DNA from: Pseudomonas sp. 30_B
GTDB taxonomy: Bacteria > Pseudomonadota > Gammaproteobacteria > Pseudomonadales > Pseudomonadaceae
Assembly (NCBI RefSeq): GCF_017491605.1
Contig: NZ_JAFGYY010000007.1
Location: forward strand, 218,896 to 282,895
Direction of reading: 5' to 3'
DNA length: 64,000 nucleotides
A model generated the notes under the pieces. That model ran no database searches. It was given only the letters and a program-made list of their open reading frames with translations, and was not told the origin of the DNA. Each line of letters starts with the position of its first letter. Within the stretch, counting starts at the first letter, position 1. The translations under genes were made by a program, and so were the position numbers. Below are positions 8,676-17,564 of this stretch, piece by piece.

Positions 8676-9635
8676 TCAGAGATCGATCACCAGGCGCTCG
8701 CCACGCGCCCGCGAGACGCACAGCATCATGGTCTGCTGCGAGGCCTTTTCGTCGTCGGAGAGGTACTGGTCGAAGTGCTCGACCTCACCTTCGAGGATGG
8801 CCGTTTCGCAGGTGCCGCAAACGCCTTCGCGGCACAGGCATTCCACCTTGGCGGCCTTCACGTTCTCGATGGCCTGGATGATGCTCATGCCCTCTTCCAC
8901 CCGCAGCTCGCGGCCGGAGCGGCCCAGCACCAGGGTGAAGGCACCACCGCTGGCCGGAGCCGCGGCGAACTGTTCGAAGTGCACGCGGGACTCGGCGATG
9001 CCGGCCTTTTTCGCACCCTCGATCACCGCGTCGATCAGCGGCTTGGGACCGCAGACGTAGACGTGGGCATCGTCGGCCAGCGAGGCGAACAGCCCGGCGA
9101 GGTCCAGGCGGCGCTCCAGGCTGTCGATGTAGAAGCGCACATTTTCAGCATGCGGACCGTCGGCCAGCTCGCCCTGGAAGGCGCCGTGTTCCGGGCTGCG
9201 GAAGGCGTAGTGCAGTTCATAGGGCACCGCGCCGCCTTCCAGCTCATGCAACTGGGAGAGGAACGGGGTGATGCCGATGCCGCCGGCGATCAGCACATGG
9301 CGTCCGGCCTTGGGGTCCAGGCCGAACAGGTTGTTCGGGGTGGAAATGGTCAGCTCGCTGCCGACTTCCACCTGCTGGTGCATGAAGGCCGAGCCACCCT
9401 TGGACTGTTCTTCCAGGCGCACGCCGATCTGGTAGTGGCTCAGGTCGCGCGGGTCGCTCATCAGCGAGTAGGCGTTGCTCAGGCCGTCGGTCATTTTCAC
9501 GATCACGTGGCTGCCGCCGGTGAAGGCCGGCATCGGCTGGCCATCGGCGCGCGCCAGGGTGAAGCGCTTGATCTGCGGGGTCGCCTGTTCCACCGCGGTC
9601 ACCCGCACGCTGAACATCTCGTATGTGTTGGCCAT
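8676..9635 (-). CDS. cntB: Carnitine monooxygenase reductase subunit
   Basis: A 319-residue electron-transfer protein of the phthalate-dioxygenase-reductase type. It has an FMN-binding barrel first (SNAYSLMSDPRDLSHYQIGV), an NAD-binding domain (IAGGIGITPFLSQ, then YVCGPKPLI) and a C-terminal plant-type [2Fe-2S] ferredoxin with Cys268, Cys273, Cys276 and Cys306 (Cx4Cx2Cx29C). It feeds electrons from NAD(P)H to the Rieske subunit encoded two genes upstream. The second of two adjacent ATGs (9635) was preferred because GAGGTGA gives better spacing; 9638 is possible. It is the last gene of the cntA-dehydrogenase-cntB operon. The assignment rests on the fold plus the cntA neighbour. Confidence 0.9.
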   Translation of the reverse strand: MANTYEMFSVRVTAVEQATPQIKRFTLARADGQPMPAFTGGSHVIVKMTDGLSNAYSLMSDPRDLSHYQIGVRLEEQSKGGSAFMHQQVEVGSELTISTPNNLFGLDPKAGRHVLIAGGIGITPFLSQLHELEGGAVPYELHYAFRSPEHGAFQGELADGPHAENVRFYIDSLERRLDLAGLFASLADDAHVYVCGPKPLIDAVIEGAKKAGIAESRVHFEQFAAAPASGGAFTLVLGRSGRELRVEEGMSIIQAIENVKAAKVECLCREGVCGTCETAILEGEVEHFDQYLSDDEKASQQTMMLCVSRARGERLVIDL

Positions 9636-9697
9636 CATTCACCTCAATTGCGACACGGGGCGGCGGCCTCGCCGCCCCGGCTATTCCTCGGCCCGGC

Positions 9698-11146
9698 TCA
9701 CACCGCCAGGCAGAGGTACTTGATTTCCAGGTAGTCCTCGATGCCGTACTTGGAGCCTTCGCGCCCCAGGCCGGACTGCTTCACCCCACCGAACGGCGCG
9801 ACCTCGTTGGAGATCAGCCCGGTGTTGACCCCGACCATGCCGTACTCCAGGCGCTCGGCGACCCTGAACACGCGGGCCAGGTCGCGGCTGTAGAAGTACG
9901 CGGCCAGGCCGTAGAGGGTGTCGTTGGCCAGCTCGATCACTTCGGCGTCGGAGGAGAAGCGCACCAGCGCCGCCACCGGGCCGAAGATTTCGTCCTGCAG
10001 CAGGTCCATGCCAGGGCGGATGCCACCGAGCACGGTGGGCTCGAAGAAGTTGCCGCCGCGCGCATGGGGCTTGCCGCCCAGCACCAGCTTGGCGCCCTTG
10101 GCGGTGGCGTCGTCGACCAGGCTCTGCACCTTGGCCACGGCCTTGTCGGTGATCAGCGGACCGATCTGGGTGCCCGGCTCGGCGCCATGGCCGACCGCCA
10201 GTTCGCGCACGCGCTCGACGAAGCGTGCGGAGAAGCGCTCGTACACCGCGTCATGCACGTAGAAGCGGTTGACGCACACGCAGGTCTGCCCGGCGTTGCG
10301 GTACTTGGCGATCAGCGCGCCCTCCACCGCCGCCTCGATGTCGGCGTCCTCGAAGACGATGAACGGCGCGTTGCCACCCAGCTCCAGGGAGACTTTCTTG
10401 ATGGTCTCGGCGCACTGCCCCATGAGCAGACGGCCGACCGGGGTGGAGCCGGTGAAGCTGAGCTTGCGCACCAGCGGATGGCCGGTGAGCTGGGCACCGA
10501 TGGCCGGCGCATCGCCGGTGACTACGCTGAGCACGCCCGCCGGGATGCCGGCGCGTTCGGCCAGTTCCACCAGCGCCAGCGCGGAGAACGGGGTTTCGTT
10601 GGCTGGCTTGATCACCATGGTGCAGCCGGCGGCCAGGGCCGGCGCGGCCTTGCGGGTGATCATCGCCGCCGGGAAGTTCCACGGGGTGATGGCCGCGCAG
10701 ACGCCGATGCCCTGCTTGATCACCAGCAGGCGCTTGTCCGCCGCCGGGCTGGGAATCACGTCGCCGTAGATGCGCTTGCCTTCTTCGGCGAACCACTCGA
10801 TGAAGGACGCCGCGTAGCGGATTTCGCCAAGAGCTTCGTGCAGCGGCTTGCCCTGCTCGAAGGTCATCAGCCGGGCCAGGTCCTCTTCGTGTTCGAGCAG
10901 CAGTTCGAACCAGCGGCGCAGGATCTGCGCGCGCTCCTTGGCGGTCTTCGCCCGCCAGCCCTCCAGCGCGGCGTTGGCGGCTTCGATGGCGCGCACGGCT
11001 TCGGCGCCGCCCATCAGCGGCACGCTGCCCAGGCGCTCGCCGGTGGCCGGGTCATGCACGTCCAGGCTGCGGCCGTCGTCGGCGTCGCACCAGCGCCCAT
11101 CGACGTAGGCTTGCTGGCGGAACAGGTTGGAATCGTTGAGTTTCAC
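9698..11146 (-). CDS. NAD(P)-dependent aldehyde dehydrogenase, probable malic semialdehyde dehydrogenase
   Basis: A 482-residue aldehyde dehydrogenase close to succinate-semialdehyde dehydrogenases (GabD type). The catalytic cysteine is Cys289 (NAGQTCVC) and the general base Glu255 (LELGGNAP); the cofactor loop is FTGSTPVG and the oxyanion asparagine is in TPWNFP. It sits between cntA and cntB, 52 bases after the former. Carnitine monooxygenase releases malic semialdehyde, so I infer that this enzyme oxidises it to malate for the DmlA-like enzyme upstream. Sequence alone would only say 'semialdehyde dehydrogenase'. Confidence 0.88.
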   Translation of the reverse strand: MKLNDSNLFRQQAYVDGRWCDADDGRSLDVHDPATGERLGSVPLMGGAEAVRAIEAANAALEGWRAKTAKERAQILRRWFELLLEHEEDLARLMTFEQGKPLHEALGEIRYAASFIEWFAEEGKRIYGDVIPSPAADKRLLVIKQGIGVCAAITPWNFPAAMITRKAAPALAAGCTMVIKPANETPFSALALVELAERAGIPAGVLSVVTGDAPAIGAQLTGHPLVRKLSFTGSTPVGRLLMGQCAETIKKVSLELGGNAPFIVFEDADIEAAVEGALIAKYRNAGQTCVCVNRFYVHDAVYERFSARFVERVRELAVGHGAEPGTQIGPLITDKAVAKVQSLVDDATAKGAKLVLGGKPHARGGNFFEPTVLGGIRPGMDLLQDEIFGPVAALVRFSSDAEVIELANDTLYGLAAYFYSRDLARVFRVAERLEYGMVGVNTGLISNEVAPFGGVKQSGLGREGSKYGIEDYLEIKYLCLAV

Positions 11147-11198
11147 GCAAGGTACTCCGCGAGAGGCCGCCGGCCGTGAGGGCCGGCGGCGAGCTGGA

Positions 11199-12320
11199 TC
11201 AGTCGAGGTGGGCGACGGCGATCAGGTTGTGGAAGTGGGCGATGCCGTGCTCGCTGATGCCGGAGCGCTCCTTGTCCACCATGATCCGGCCCTGGCCGCG
11301 GTAGCCACGGGACTTCAGGCCCTTCTGCACGCTCTCGACCAGGCGCAGGTCTTCCGGACGGAAGACTTCGCGGTACCAGTCGATCAGCTTCTGCTGCTCT
11401 TCGGTGATGTCCTTGTTGAGGAAGTAGATGTCGTAGTGCTGCAGGGTGGTTTCGGCGTCGACCGGGAACTCGTAGATCACGGTCATGAAGTTGGCGCCCG
11501 GCGGCACGTTGAACATGGTGCACGGCCAGGCCCAGAAGCCGGCGAAGGACGGATCGGAAACGCCCTCGTCGACCTTGAACGACTGCTCGGAGGACTTGGC
11601 GATGCCGTACTGCAGCGACCAGTTGCCGTGCAGGGTGTGGGTGTACTGGCCGACGTCCACGGAGTCGGCGAAGCTCGGGTGGGCCGGGCCGCAGTGGTAG
11701 CACTCCATGTAGTTGTCGACGATGGACTTCCAGTTGGCCGGGGTGTTGCTGACGAAGCGGGCGGCCAGGTGCAGGTCGTCGATCACGCCGCACGCCTGGC
11801 GCATACGCGCTTCCAGGCCCGGCAGCTGCTCTTCGACGCTGCCGGCATCGAGGTCCATGTTGATGAAGATGAAGCCTGCGTACTCTTCGACCTTCACCGG
11901 CACCAGGCTGTAGTCGCCCTTGTCGAAGGCTTCCACCTGGTCGCAGTTGCGCACGTGGGTCAGTTCGCCATCGAGCTTGAAGGTCCAGGCGTGGTACGGG
12001 CAGGCGATGACGTTCTTGGCGATGCCGCCGGTGCCTTCCAGCAACTGGTGGCCACGGTGCGGGCAGACGTTGTAGAAGGCGCGCAGCACGTCGTCGCGGC
12101 CACGGACGACGATGATGCTCTCGCCGATCACTTCACGGACGATGTAGGCGTTCTTCTGCGCCACTTCGCTGCGGTGACCCATGCAGATCCAGCTGTGGGC
12201 GAAGATCTTTTCCTTCTCGTGCTCGAAGACGGCATCGCTGGTGTAGAACTTCGCCGGGATGGTGTAGGCGTGGTTCGGGTTGTTGCAGAAATCGGCGGGC
12301 AGGCGTTCGAAATCGGTCAT
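11199..12320 (-). CDS. cntA: Carnitine monooxygenase, Rieske oxygenase subunit
   Basis: A 373-residue Rieske non-haem iron oxygenase. The Rieske [2Fe-2S] ligands are Cys86, His88, Cys107 and His110 (CPHRGH and CPYHAW). The mononuclear iron ligands include His209 and His214. The residue linking the two centres is Glu206 (NYMECYHCGPAH) where most Rieske oxygenases have Asp; a bridging Glu is the known mark of carnitine oxygenase CntA/YeaW. It cleaves L-carnitine to trimethylamine and malic semialdehyde using O2. The start at 12320 follows GGAG at suitable spacing; an ATG at 12341 would place that site inside the gene. Length matches CntA (about 371). Confidence 0.94.
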   Translation of the reverse strand: MTDFERLPADFCNNPNHAYTIPAKFYTSDAVFEHEKEKIFAHSWICMGHRSEVAQKNAYIVREVIGESIIVVRGRDDVLRAFYNVCPHRGHQLLEGTGGIAKNVIACPYHAWTFKLDGELTHVRNCDQVEAFDKGDYSLVPVKVEEYAGFIFINMDLDAGSVEEQLPGLEARMRQACGVIDDLHLAARFVSNTPANWKSIVDNYMECYHCGPAHPSFADSVDVGQYTHTLHGNWSLQYGIAKSSEQSFKVDEGVSDPSFAGFWAWPCTMFNVPPGANFMTVIYEFPVDAETTLQHYDIYFLNKDITEEQQKLIDWYREVFRPEDLRLVESVQKGLKSRGYRGQGRIMVDKERSGISEHGIAHFHNLIAVAHLD

Positions 12321-12370
12321 CTTGCTATCTCCAGGCTTCATCGACTCGCGGCGAGGCGGTCGATTTACTT

Positions 12371-12398
12371 ATTGGTTAACTGCAACCTATTGGTTAAC
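12371..12398. promoter_or_regulatory. Paired direct repeat ATTGGTTAAC-N8-ATTGGTTAAC ahead of cntA
   Basis: Two exact copies of ATTGGTTAAC, at 12371-12380 and 12389-12398, are 18 bases apart start to start and lie 51-78 bases upstream of the cntA ATG. An identical pair with the same spacing and orientation lies upstream of the BCCT transporter gene (14186-14213). The shared layout strongly suggests binding sites for one regulator of the carnitine genes. The regulator is not identified by sequence; the DmlR protein encoded nearby is one candidate. Confidence 0.75.
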
Positions 12399-12407
12399 AA
12401 AACAGGC

Positions 12408-12457
12408 AAAAAAAAGCCTGCGGGTGGCGCCGCCCATAGGCGGACGGCGCCACGCAG
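12408..12457 (-). terminator. Rho-independent terminator of the BCCT transporter gene
   Basis: Read on the minus strand, the transporter stop is followed within a few bases by a long GC stem (CCTGCG..TGGCGCCG pairing with CGGCGCCACCCGCAGG, 12416-12457) and then eight T residues (12408-12415). This separates the transporter transcript from cntA, so cntA must have its own promoter in 12321-12407. Confidence 0.88.
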
Positions 12458-12460
12458 GAG

Positions 12461-14080
12461 TTACTGGGCCATTGCCTCGGCCAGCGGCTTGCGCACCGGC
12501 GCGGGCCCGATGCTTTCCGGCAGCGCCTCATCGGCCATGGCGGCGGCCTCTTCCTCGATGCGGTAGGCCGGCACCTTGGAATAGTCCTCCAGCATCCACT
12601 TGAGGAAGCCGTACACCTTCACCAGCAGGATCAGGGTGAACGGGATCGCGGTGAGCACCACGGCGGTCTTCATGGTCGACAGCGAGGCCTTGGCGAACAG
12701 CATGGCCAGCGGCACCAGGGTCAGGGTGACGGCCCAGAACAGACGGTGGGTCGGGGTCGGGTCGTCGCCCTCTTCCAGGTTGCGGGTGCTGGTGGCGGCC
12801 ACGGCGTAGGCGGCGGCGTCCATGTGCGAGGCGCAGAACACGGCCATGATGAACAGGTACACGGCGAGGAACACCTTGCCCCACGGCAGGCCGATCAGCA
12901 GCGCTTCCACCGCGCTCTCGCCACCGTGCTCGGTGAGGATCTTCGGTACGTCGATGGCGCCGGTGATGAACTGGTGCATGCTGTAGCTTTCCAGCGCGCC
13001 GAAGAAGAACCAGCAGCCGAAGCTACCGCCCATCAGCAGGGCGAACACCACTTCCTTGATCTGCCGGCCACGGGATACGCGGGTCACGAACATCGCCACG
13101 CCCGGTGCGTAGGACACCCACCAGAGCCAGTAGAAGACGGTCCAGTTGCGGGTGAACGCGCCGTCGCCCGCCGGGTCGGTGAACAGGCTCATGTGCACGT
13201 AGTTCTGGATCATCAGGCCGATGCCATTGGCGGTGTTGTTGATGGTGAACTGGGTCGGGCCGACCAGCAGCACCACCGCGGCGAACACCAGGGCGCCGTA
13301 GCAGACGATCTTGCTCAGCTTCTGCAGACCGCCGTCGATGCCGATGTAGGAACTCAGGGAGAACAGCACGGCGATCATGCCGATCACCATGACCTGCACG
13401 GTGAAGGTGTCCGGGGTGCCGACCAGGCCGGACAGGCCGCGGGTCAGGGTCGAGGCAGTGAGCGCCAGGGACACGGTGAGCGCGCCCATCATGGTCAGCA
13501 GGAACACCAGGTCGACCAGGCGGCCGACGGGGCCGGTGGCCTTGAAGCCGGTGACGGCCTCGACGATGGAAGCCAGGTTCAGGCCGCTCTTCTTGCGCAC
13601 GTGGAAGTGGTAGGCCATGGCCAGCGAGGCCAGGGCGTAGATCGACCAGGCGCTGATGCCCCAATGGAAGAAGGAATAGCTGACGCTGTATTCCAGGGCT
13701 TCACGGGATTGCGGAACGATGTTCAGGCCGGGCGACTGGTAGTAGTAGGCCCACTCCATCACGCCCCAGTAGAGGGTCGAGGAGCCCATGCCGGCGCAGA
13801 TGAACATGAATACCCAGGTGGCGGTAGAGTATTCCGGCTTGCCGCTGCCCAGACGGATGTTTCCGTACTTGCTGAAGGCGATGTACAGCACCACCAGCGA
13901 ACTGCCGAAGATCAGCAGTTGGACCGCGGTACCGAAGGAACGGGTGGAGAACTCGAACAGCTGATTGGCCGCGTGTTCCGCCTCCGCCGGGAAGGCAGCC
14001 AGGCCGATCACGGTGAGCAGGACGGCAACCAGGCTCATGGTGATCAGGAATACATCGACCTTTTTATTCTTGTGGGACAT
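12461..14080 (-). CDS. BCCT-family transporter, probable carnitine importer
   Basis: A 539-residue betaine/carnitine/choline transporter with about 12 membrane segments. The family's aromatic signature is clear in [16 protein letters not shown], and the TM3 substrate-contact stretch is [19 protein letters not shown]. The N-terminus is short and lacks the long osmosensory tail of BetP-type proteins, suggesting a nutrient importer rather than an osmoregulator. It lies between dmlA and cntA, has its own terminator and carries the same operator pair as cntA. Substrate L-carnitine is inferred from context. Confidence 0.92.
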   Translation of the reverse strand: MSHKNKKVDVFLITMSLVAVLLTVIGLAAFPAEAEHAANQLFEFSTRSFGTAVQLLIFGSSLVVLYIAFSKYGNIRLGSGKPEYSTATWVFMFICAGMGSSTLYWGVMEWAYYYQSPGLNIVPQSREALEYSVSYSFFHWGISAWSIYALASLAMAYHFHVRKKSGLNLASIVEAVTGFKATGPVGRLVDLVFLLTMMGALTVSLALTASTLTRGLSGLVGTPDTFTVQVMVIGMIAVLFSLSSYIGIDGGLQKLSKIVCYGALVFAAVVLLVGPTQFTINNTANGIGLMIQNYVHMSLFTDPAGDGAFTRNWTVFYWLWWVSYAPGVAMFVTRVSRGRQIKEVVFALLMGGSFGCWFFFGALESYSMHQFITGAIDVPKILTEHGGESAVEALLIGLPWGKVFLAVYLFIMAVFCASHMDAAAYAVAATSTRNLEEGDDPTPTHRLFWAVTLTLVPLAMLFAKASLSTMKTAVVLTAIPFTLILLVKVYGFLKWMLEDYSKVPAYRIEEEAAAMADEALPESIGPAPVRKPLAEAMAQ

Positions 14081-14185
14081 CAGGCGTCTCCTGGGACGAT
14101 TTTTTTATGCTTCACATCCGTCGCAGGCAGGCGGGACATGAAGTGCAGCGCTAGGTCAGGTTGATGTTTCTCCTATCAATCAACC

Positions 14186-14213
14186 ATTGGTTAACACAAA
14201 TCTATTGGTTAAC
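14186..14213. promoter_or_regulatory. Paired direct repeat ATTGGTTAAC-N8-ATTGGTTAAC ahead of the BCCT transporter
   Basis: Exact ATTGGTTAAC copies at 14186-14195 and 14204-14213 repeat the layout seen before cntA: same sequence, same 18-base step, same orientation relative to the controlled gene. The pair lies 106-133 bases upstream of the transporter ATG. The first copy also forms part of a palindrome (AACCATTGGTT, 14183-14193). Confidence 0.75.
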
Positions 14214-14257
14214 AGTGTGCGGTGGTTTGTCGCGTAACGCAAGAGCTGTCCATCGCC

Positions 14258-14300
14258 TCGCGGTGACACCACGCCCCGTCCAGGACGGGCGTCACCGCGA
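14258..14300. terminator. Strong hairpin after dmlA, possible terminator
   Basis: TCGCGGTGAC and ACGCCCCGT pair with ACGGGCGT and CACCGCGA around a short loop. On the minus strand it begins 12 bases after the dmlA stop. There is no T-run, so it is either a factor-dependent terminator or an RNA-stabilising structure. Confidence 0.4.
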
Positions 14301-14311
14301 GCCGACCGGGC

Positions 14312-15397
14312 TTAGCCGGCGACGATTTCGGCAATCGCCTGGCCGACCGCCTGGGTCGACAGCTGACCGCCCATGTCGCGGGTGACCTGGCCGTTGGCGA
14401 TGACCTGCTCGATGGCGCTGAGGATGTCGTCGTGGGCGGCGCGGTAGCGCGCGTCGTCCTGGCCGAGGAATTCCAGCATCAGCGCGCCGGACCAGATCAT
14501 GGCGATCGGGTTGGCGATGTTCTTGCCGAAGATGTCCGGCGCCGAACCGTGGACCGGCTCGAACAGCGAGGGGAACTTGCGCTCGGGGTTGAGGTTGGCC
14601 GACGGCGCGATGCCGATGGTGCCGGCGCAGGCCGGGCCGAGGTCGGAGAGGATGTCGCCGAACAGGTTGGAAGCCACCACCACGTCGAAGCGCTCCGGCT
14701 GCAGCACGAAGCGTGCGCAGAGGATGTCGATGTGCTGCTTGTCCCAGCTGATCTCCGGGTAGTTGGCGGCCATCGCGGCGGTGCGCTCGTCCCAGTAGGG
14801 CATGCTCACGGCCATGCCGTTGGACTTGGTCGCCGAGGTGACGTGCTTGCGCTCGCGGGTCTGGGCTACGTCGAAGGCGTACTTGAGGATGCGGTCGACG
14901 CCACGACGGGTGAACACCGACTCCTGCAGCACGAACTCGTTCTCGGTGCCTTCGAACATGCGGCCGCCCAAGGACGAGTACTCGCCCTCGGTGTTCTCGC
15001 GGATCACCACGAAGTCGATGTCGCCGGGCTTCTTGTTGGCCAGCGGGCACGGCACGCCGGGGAACAGGCGCACCGGGCGGATATTCACGTACTGGTCGAA
15101 CTCGCGGCGGAACTTCAGCAGCGAGCCCCACAGGGAGATGTGGTCGGGCACCTTGTCCGGCCAGCCGACGGCGCCGAAGTACAGGGCGTCGAACTGCTGC
15201 AGCTGCTCGAACCAGTCATCCGGCATCATCTTGCCGTGTTCGAGGTAGTAGTCGCAGCTGGCCCACTCGAAGTGTTCGATCTCCAGATTCAGGCCGTGCT
15301 TGCGCGCCGCCGCCTGAACCACGCGCAGGCCCTCGGGAAGGACTTCGTGGCCGATACCGTCACCGGGAATGGCAGCGATTCTGTATGTCTTGCTCAT
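14312..15397 (-). CDS. dmlA: D-malate dehydrogenase (decarboxylating)
   Basis: A 361-residue enzyme of the isopropylmalate/tartrate dehydrogenase family, very close to E. coli DmlA as I remember it (shared blocks such as ASCDYYLEHGKMMPDDW, GDIDF, SRGVDRIL-like RRGVDRIL and EPVHGSAPDI). It oxidises and decarboxylates D-malate to pyruvate with NAD+ and a divalent metal; the metal site is in DLGPACAGT and upstream Asp residues. In this locus it would take the malate formed from malic semialdehyde, completing carnitine breakdown. It diverges from the dmlR-like gene. D-malate rather than L-malate fits the configuration of L-carnitine. Confidence 0.9.
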   Translation of the reverse strand: MSKTYRIAAIPGDGIGHEVLPEGLRVVQAAARKHGLNLEIEHFEWASCDYYLEHGKMMPDDWFEQLQQFDALYFGAVGWPDKVPDHISLWGSLLKFRREFDQYVNIRPVRLFPGVPCPLANKKPGDIDFVVIRENTEGEYSSLGGRMFEGTENEFVLQESVFTRRGVDRILKYAFDVAQTRERKHVTSATKSNGMAVSMPYWDERTAAMAANYPEISWDKQHIDILCARFVLQPERFDVVVASNLFGDILSDLGPACAGTIGIAPSANLNPERKFPSLFEPVHGSAPDIFGKNIANPIAMIWSGALMLEFLGQDDARYRAAHDDILSAIEQVIANGQVTRDMGGQLSTQAVGQAIAEIVAG

Positions 15398-15499
15398 GAG
15401 GGCACCCTTGCAGATGGGATGGGGGAGTAGTGCCCCTCATGCTATAAGCCGCAAAATCAAACATAATCACCACTTCTGTGGATTCTTGAATCACGAATC
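15398..15499. promoter_or_regulatory. dmlA-dmlR divergent promoter region
   Basis: This 102-base spacer contains near-palindromes next to the dmlR start: ATTCTTGAAT (15482-15491) and CACGAATCGTG (15492-15502). LysR-type regulators normally bind such spacers to control both genes. The exact operator is not established. Confidence 0.45.
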
Positions 15500-16414
15500 G
15501 TGAACAATCTACCCAGCCTCGAAGACCTGCGGGTCTTCATCCAGGTCGCCCGCCGTTCCAGCTTCGCCAGCACCGCCGCCGAGCTGGGCATGTCCACCGC
15601 CTTCGTCAGCAAGCGCATCCGCCTGCTGGAGGAGGACCTGGGCGTGCGCCTGCTGCACCGCACCACTCGTCGGGTGTCGGTGAGCGAGGACGGCGAGCGT
15701 GTCTACCAGTGGGCGCTGCGCATCCTCGATGCGGTACAGCGCATGGGCGACGACGTCTCCGCCCTGCACCGCGAGCCCAGCGGCCAGCTGCGCATCGCCA
15801 GCAGCCTCGGGCTGGGCCGGCGCTTTGTCGCCCCTGCCCTGTCGGAACTGGCGGTGCGCCATCCGCAGCTGGATATCCGCCTGGATGTGCAGGACCACCT
15901 GGTGGACCTGATCGACGAAGGCTTCGACCTCGATGTGCGGGTGGGCAACGAGATCGACCCGCACCTGATCGCCAAGCCGCTGGCGCGCAACCGCCGGGTG
16001 CTCTGCGCCGCCCCCGCGTACTTGGAACGGCGCGGCACGCCGCGCACCCTGGCGGATCTGGCCGGGCACGACTGCCTGGTGATCAAGGAGCGCGACCACC
16101 CCTTCGGTATCTGGCACCTGCAGGGGCCCGGCGGCGAGGAGAACGTGAAGGTGACGGGGCCACTGTCGTCCAACCATGGCGAGGTGGTGCACCAGTGGTG
16201 CCTCGACGGACGCGGCATCCTGTTGCGCTCCTGGTGGGACGTGCACGACAGCCTGGCCGACGGGCGACTGGTACGGGTGCTGCCGGAGTACCAGCAGCCG
16301 GCGGATATCTGGGCGGTGTACACCGCGCCGCTGGCCAGCTCGGCCAAGGTACGGGTGGCGGTGGAGTTTCTCCGCCAGTACTTCGCCGAGCGCTACAGCT
16401 TGCCGGAGACGTAA
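15500..16414 (+). CDS. dmlR: LysR-type regulator of D-malate metabolism
   Basis: A 304-residue LysR regulator. The N-terminal winged HTH (residues 4-62, SFASTAAELGMSTAFVSKRI) and the whole effector domain closely resemble E. coli DmlR as I recall it, including VIKERDHPFG, VTGPLSSNHGE and QWCLDGRGILLRSWWDV. It diverges from dmlA, the arrangement known in E. coli. It starts with GTG and I see no good Shine-Dalgarno sequence, so translation may be leaderless or weak. It may also govern the carnitine genes, but that is a guess. Confidence 0.88.
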   Translation: MNNLPSLEDLRVFIQVARRSSFASTAAELGMSTAFVSKRIRLLEEDLGVRLLHRTTRRVSVSEDGERVYQWALRILDAVQRMGDDVSALHREPSGQLRIASSLGLGRRFVAPALSELAVRHPQLDIRLDVQDHLVDLIDEGFDLDVRVGNEIDPHLIAKPLARNRRVLCAAPAYLERRGTPRTLADLAGHDCLVIKERDHPFGIWHLQGPGGEENVKVTGPLSSNHGEVVHQWCLDGRGILLRSWWDVHDSLADGRLVRVLPEYQQPADIWAVYTAPLASSAKVRVAVEFLRQYFAERYSLPET

Positions 16415-16470
16415 TGGTCGTGGATTCCGCCCTACGCCGCTGGAAACCCGTTGCGCAGAACCCTCTTTTC

Positions 16471-16549
16471 GTAGGAGCGAGCTTGCTCGCGAACCGCCTG
16501 ACGCCAGAACTCGCCGGATAATCTGGTTCGCGAGCAAGCTCGCTCCTAC
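16471..16549. repeat. REP inverted pair (REPIN)
   Basis: GTAGGAGCGAGCTTGCTCGC at 16471 is mirrored by GCGAGCAAGCTCGCTCCTAC ending at 16549, with about 30 bases between. It lies between the convergent dmlR and alpha/beta hydrolase genes and may act as a two-way transcription barrier. Confidence 0.88.
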
Positions 16550-16565
16550 CAAGAGCCATGCGGCG

Positions 16566-17564
16566 CTATAGCTGCGCCACGTGTCCACTGCCCTGATGCG
16601 CCCGCAGGTACGGCAGCACCGCACCGAGCAGCGGCTCCTTGAAATCTTCCTGGAAGCGATGCGCCATGCCGGGGATCAGCTTCAGCTCCGAACCCCGGAT
16701 ATGCGCCGCCACATGCACGCCGTGCATCACCGGCAGCAACGGATCGGCGGTGCCATGGACCACCAGGGTCGGCACGTCCAGCCGGTTGAGCAATTCCACC
16801 CGGCTCGGCTCGGCGAGGATCGCCAGCAACTGTCGCTGCACGCCCTCGGGATTGAAGGCGCGGTCGTAGGAGCGGGCCGCCTGTTCCAGCAGTTGCTGGC
16901 GATCGTCACGCACTTCGGGACTGCCGAGCGCGGCCAGCAGGTCGGCCTGCTGCTCGATGGCCTGCTCGCGGCTCGCCGCCTCGCGCCGGGCGAGCAGACG
17001 CAGCAGCGACTCGCTGGGCGCCGGCAGGCCCTCGGCGCCGGAGCTGGTCATCACCAGGGTCAGGCTGATCACCCGGTCCGGGGCAATATCGGCGACATGC
17101 TGGGCGATCATTCCGCCCATGCTCGCCCCCAGCACGTGGGCGCGCTGGATGTGCAGGGCATCGAGCAGGCGCAGCGAATCCCCCGCCATGTCGGTCAGGC
17201 TGTAGGGCGCGCTCACCGGCAGGCCCAGGCGGTAGCGGATCACTTCGTAGGTCAGGTTGCCGGTGGGCGTGGGAATGCGCCAGGCGGACAGGCCGACGTC
17301 GCGGTTGTCGTAGCGGATCACCCGGAAACCCTGCTGGCAGAGCGCCTCGACTACTTCGTCGGGCCAGTGGATCAGCTGGCCACCCAGGCCCATGATCAGC
17401 AGCAGCGCCGGGTCCTGCGGACGGCCGATGCTCTGGTAGGCCAGGCGCACGTCGCCGAGGTCGACCATCTCGGTCGGCACCCTGGCATCGCAACGATCGC
17501 CGGCAAAAGAAAGAGGGGGCAGTCCGCACAACAGGGCGACCGCCAGCAGCAAAGCACGCATCAT
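16566..17564 (-). CDS. Exported alpha/beta-fold hydrolase
   Basis: A 332-residue alpha/beta hydrolase with a Sec signal peptide (residues 1-21, cleavage near SFA). The nucleophile elbow is GASMGG, with Ser as nucleophile; the acid is Asp in HGTADPLLP and the base His in GMAHRF. Oxyanion contacts are expected in LLIMGLGGQ. The closest recognisable group is the haloperoxidase/esterase-like hydrolases of the TAP/TesB-type; the substrate is unknown. Unlike most of this group it is secreted to the periplasm. It is a single-gene unit, tail to tail with dmlR. Confidence 0.85.
   Translation of the reverse strand: MMRALLLAVALLCGLPPLSFAGDRCDARVPTEMVDLGDVRLAYQSIGRPQDPALLLIMGLGGQLIHWPDEVVEALCQQGFRVIRYDNRDVGLSAWRIPTPTGNLTYEVIRYRLGLPVSAPYSLTDMAGDSLRLLDALHIQRAHVLGASMGGMIAQHVADIAPDRVISLTLVMTSSGAEGLPAPSESLLRLLARREAASREQAIEQQADLLAALGSPEVRDDRQQLLEQAARSYDRAFNPEGVQRQLLAILAEPSRVELLNRLDVPTLVVHGTADPLLPVMHGVHVAAHIRGSELKLIPGMAHRFQEDFKEPLLGAVLPYLRAHQGSGHVAQL

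Noticed and set aside
9623..11179. 518-codon plus-strand frame opposite the aldehyde dehydrogenase gene
   Set aside because: Antisense shadow; the minus-strand enzyme has all catalytic residues.
12746..14164. 472-codon plus-strand frame opposite the BCCT gene
   Set aside because: Gly/Gln/His-rich antisense translation with no domain; it spans the operator region.
14081..14311. Search for a small gene or riboswitch between dmlA and the BCCT gene
   Set aside because: Only the operator pair and a hairpin were found; no frame with a ribosome site and no recognised riboswitch motif.
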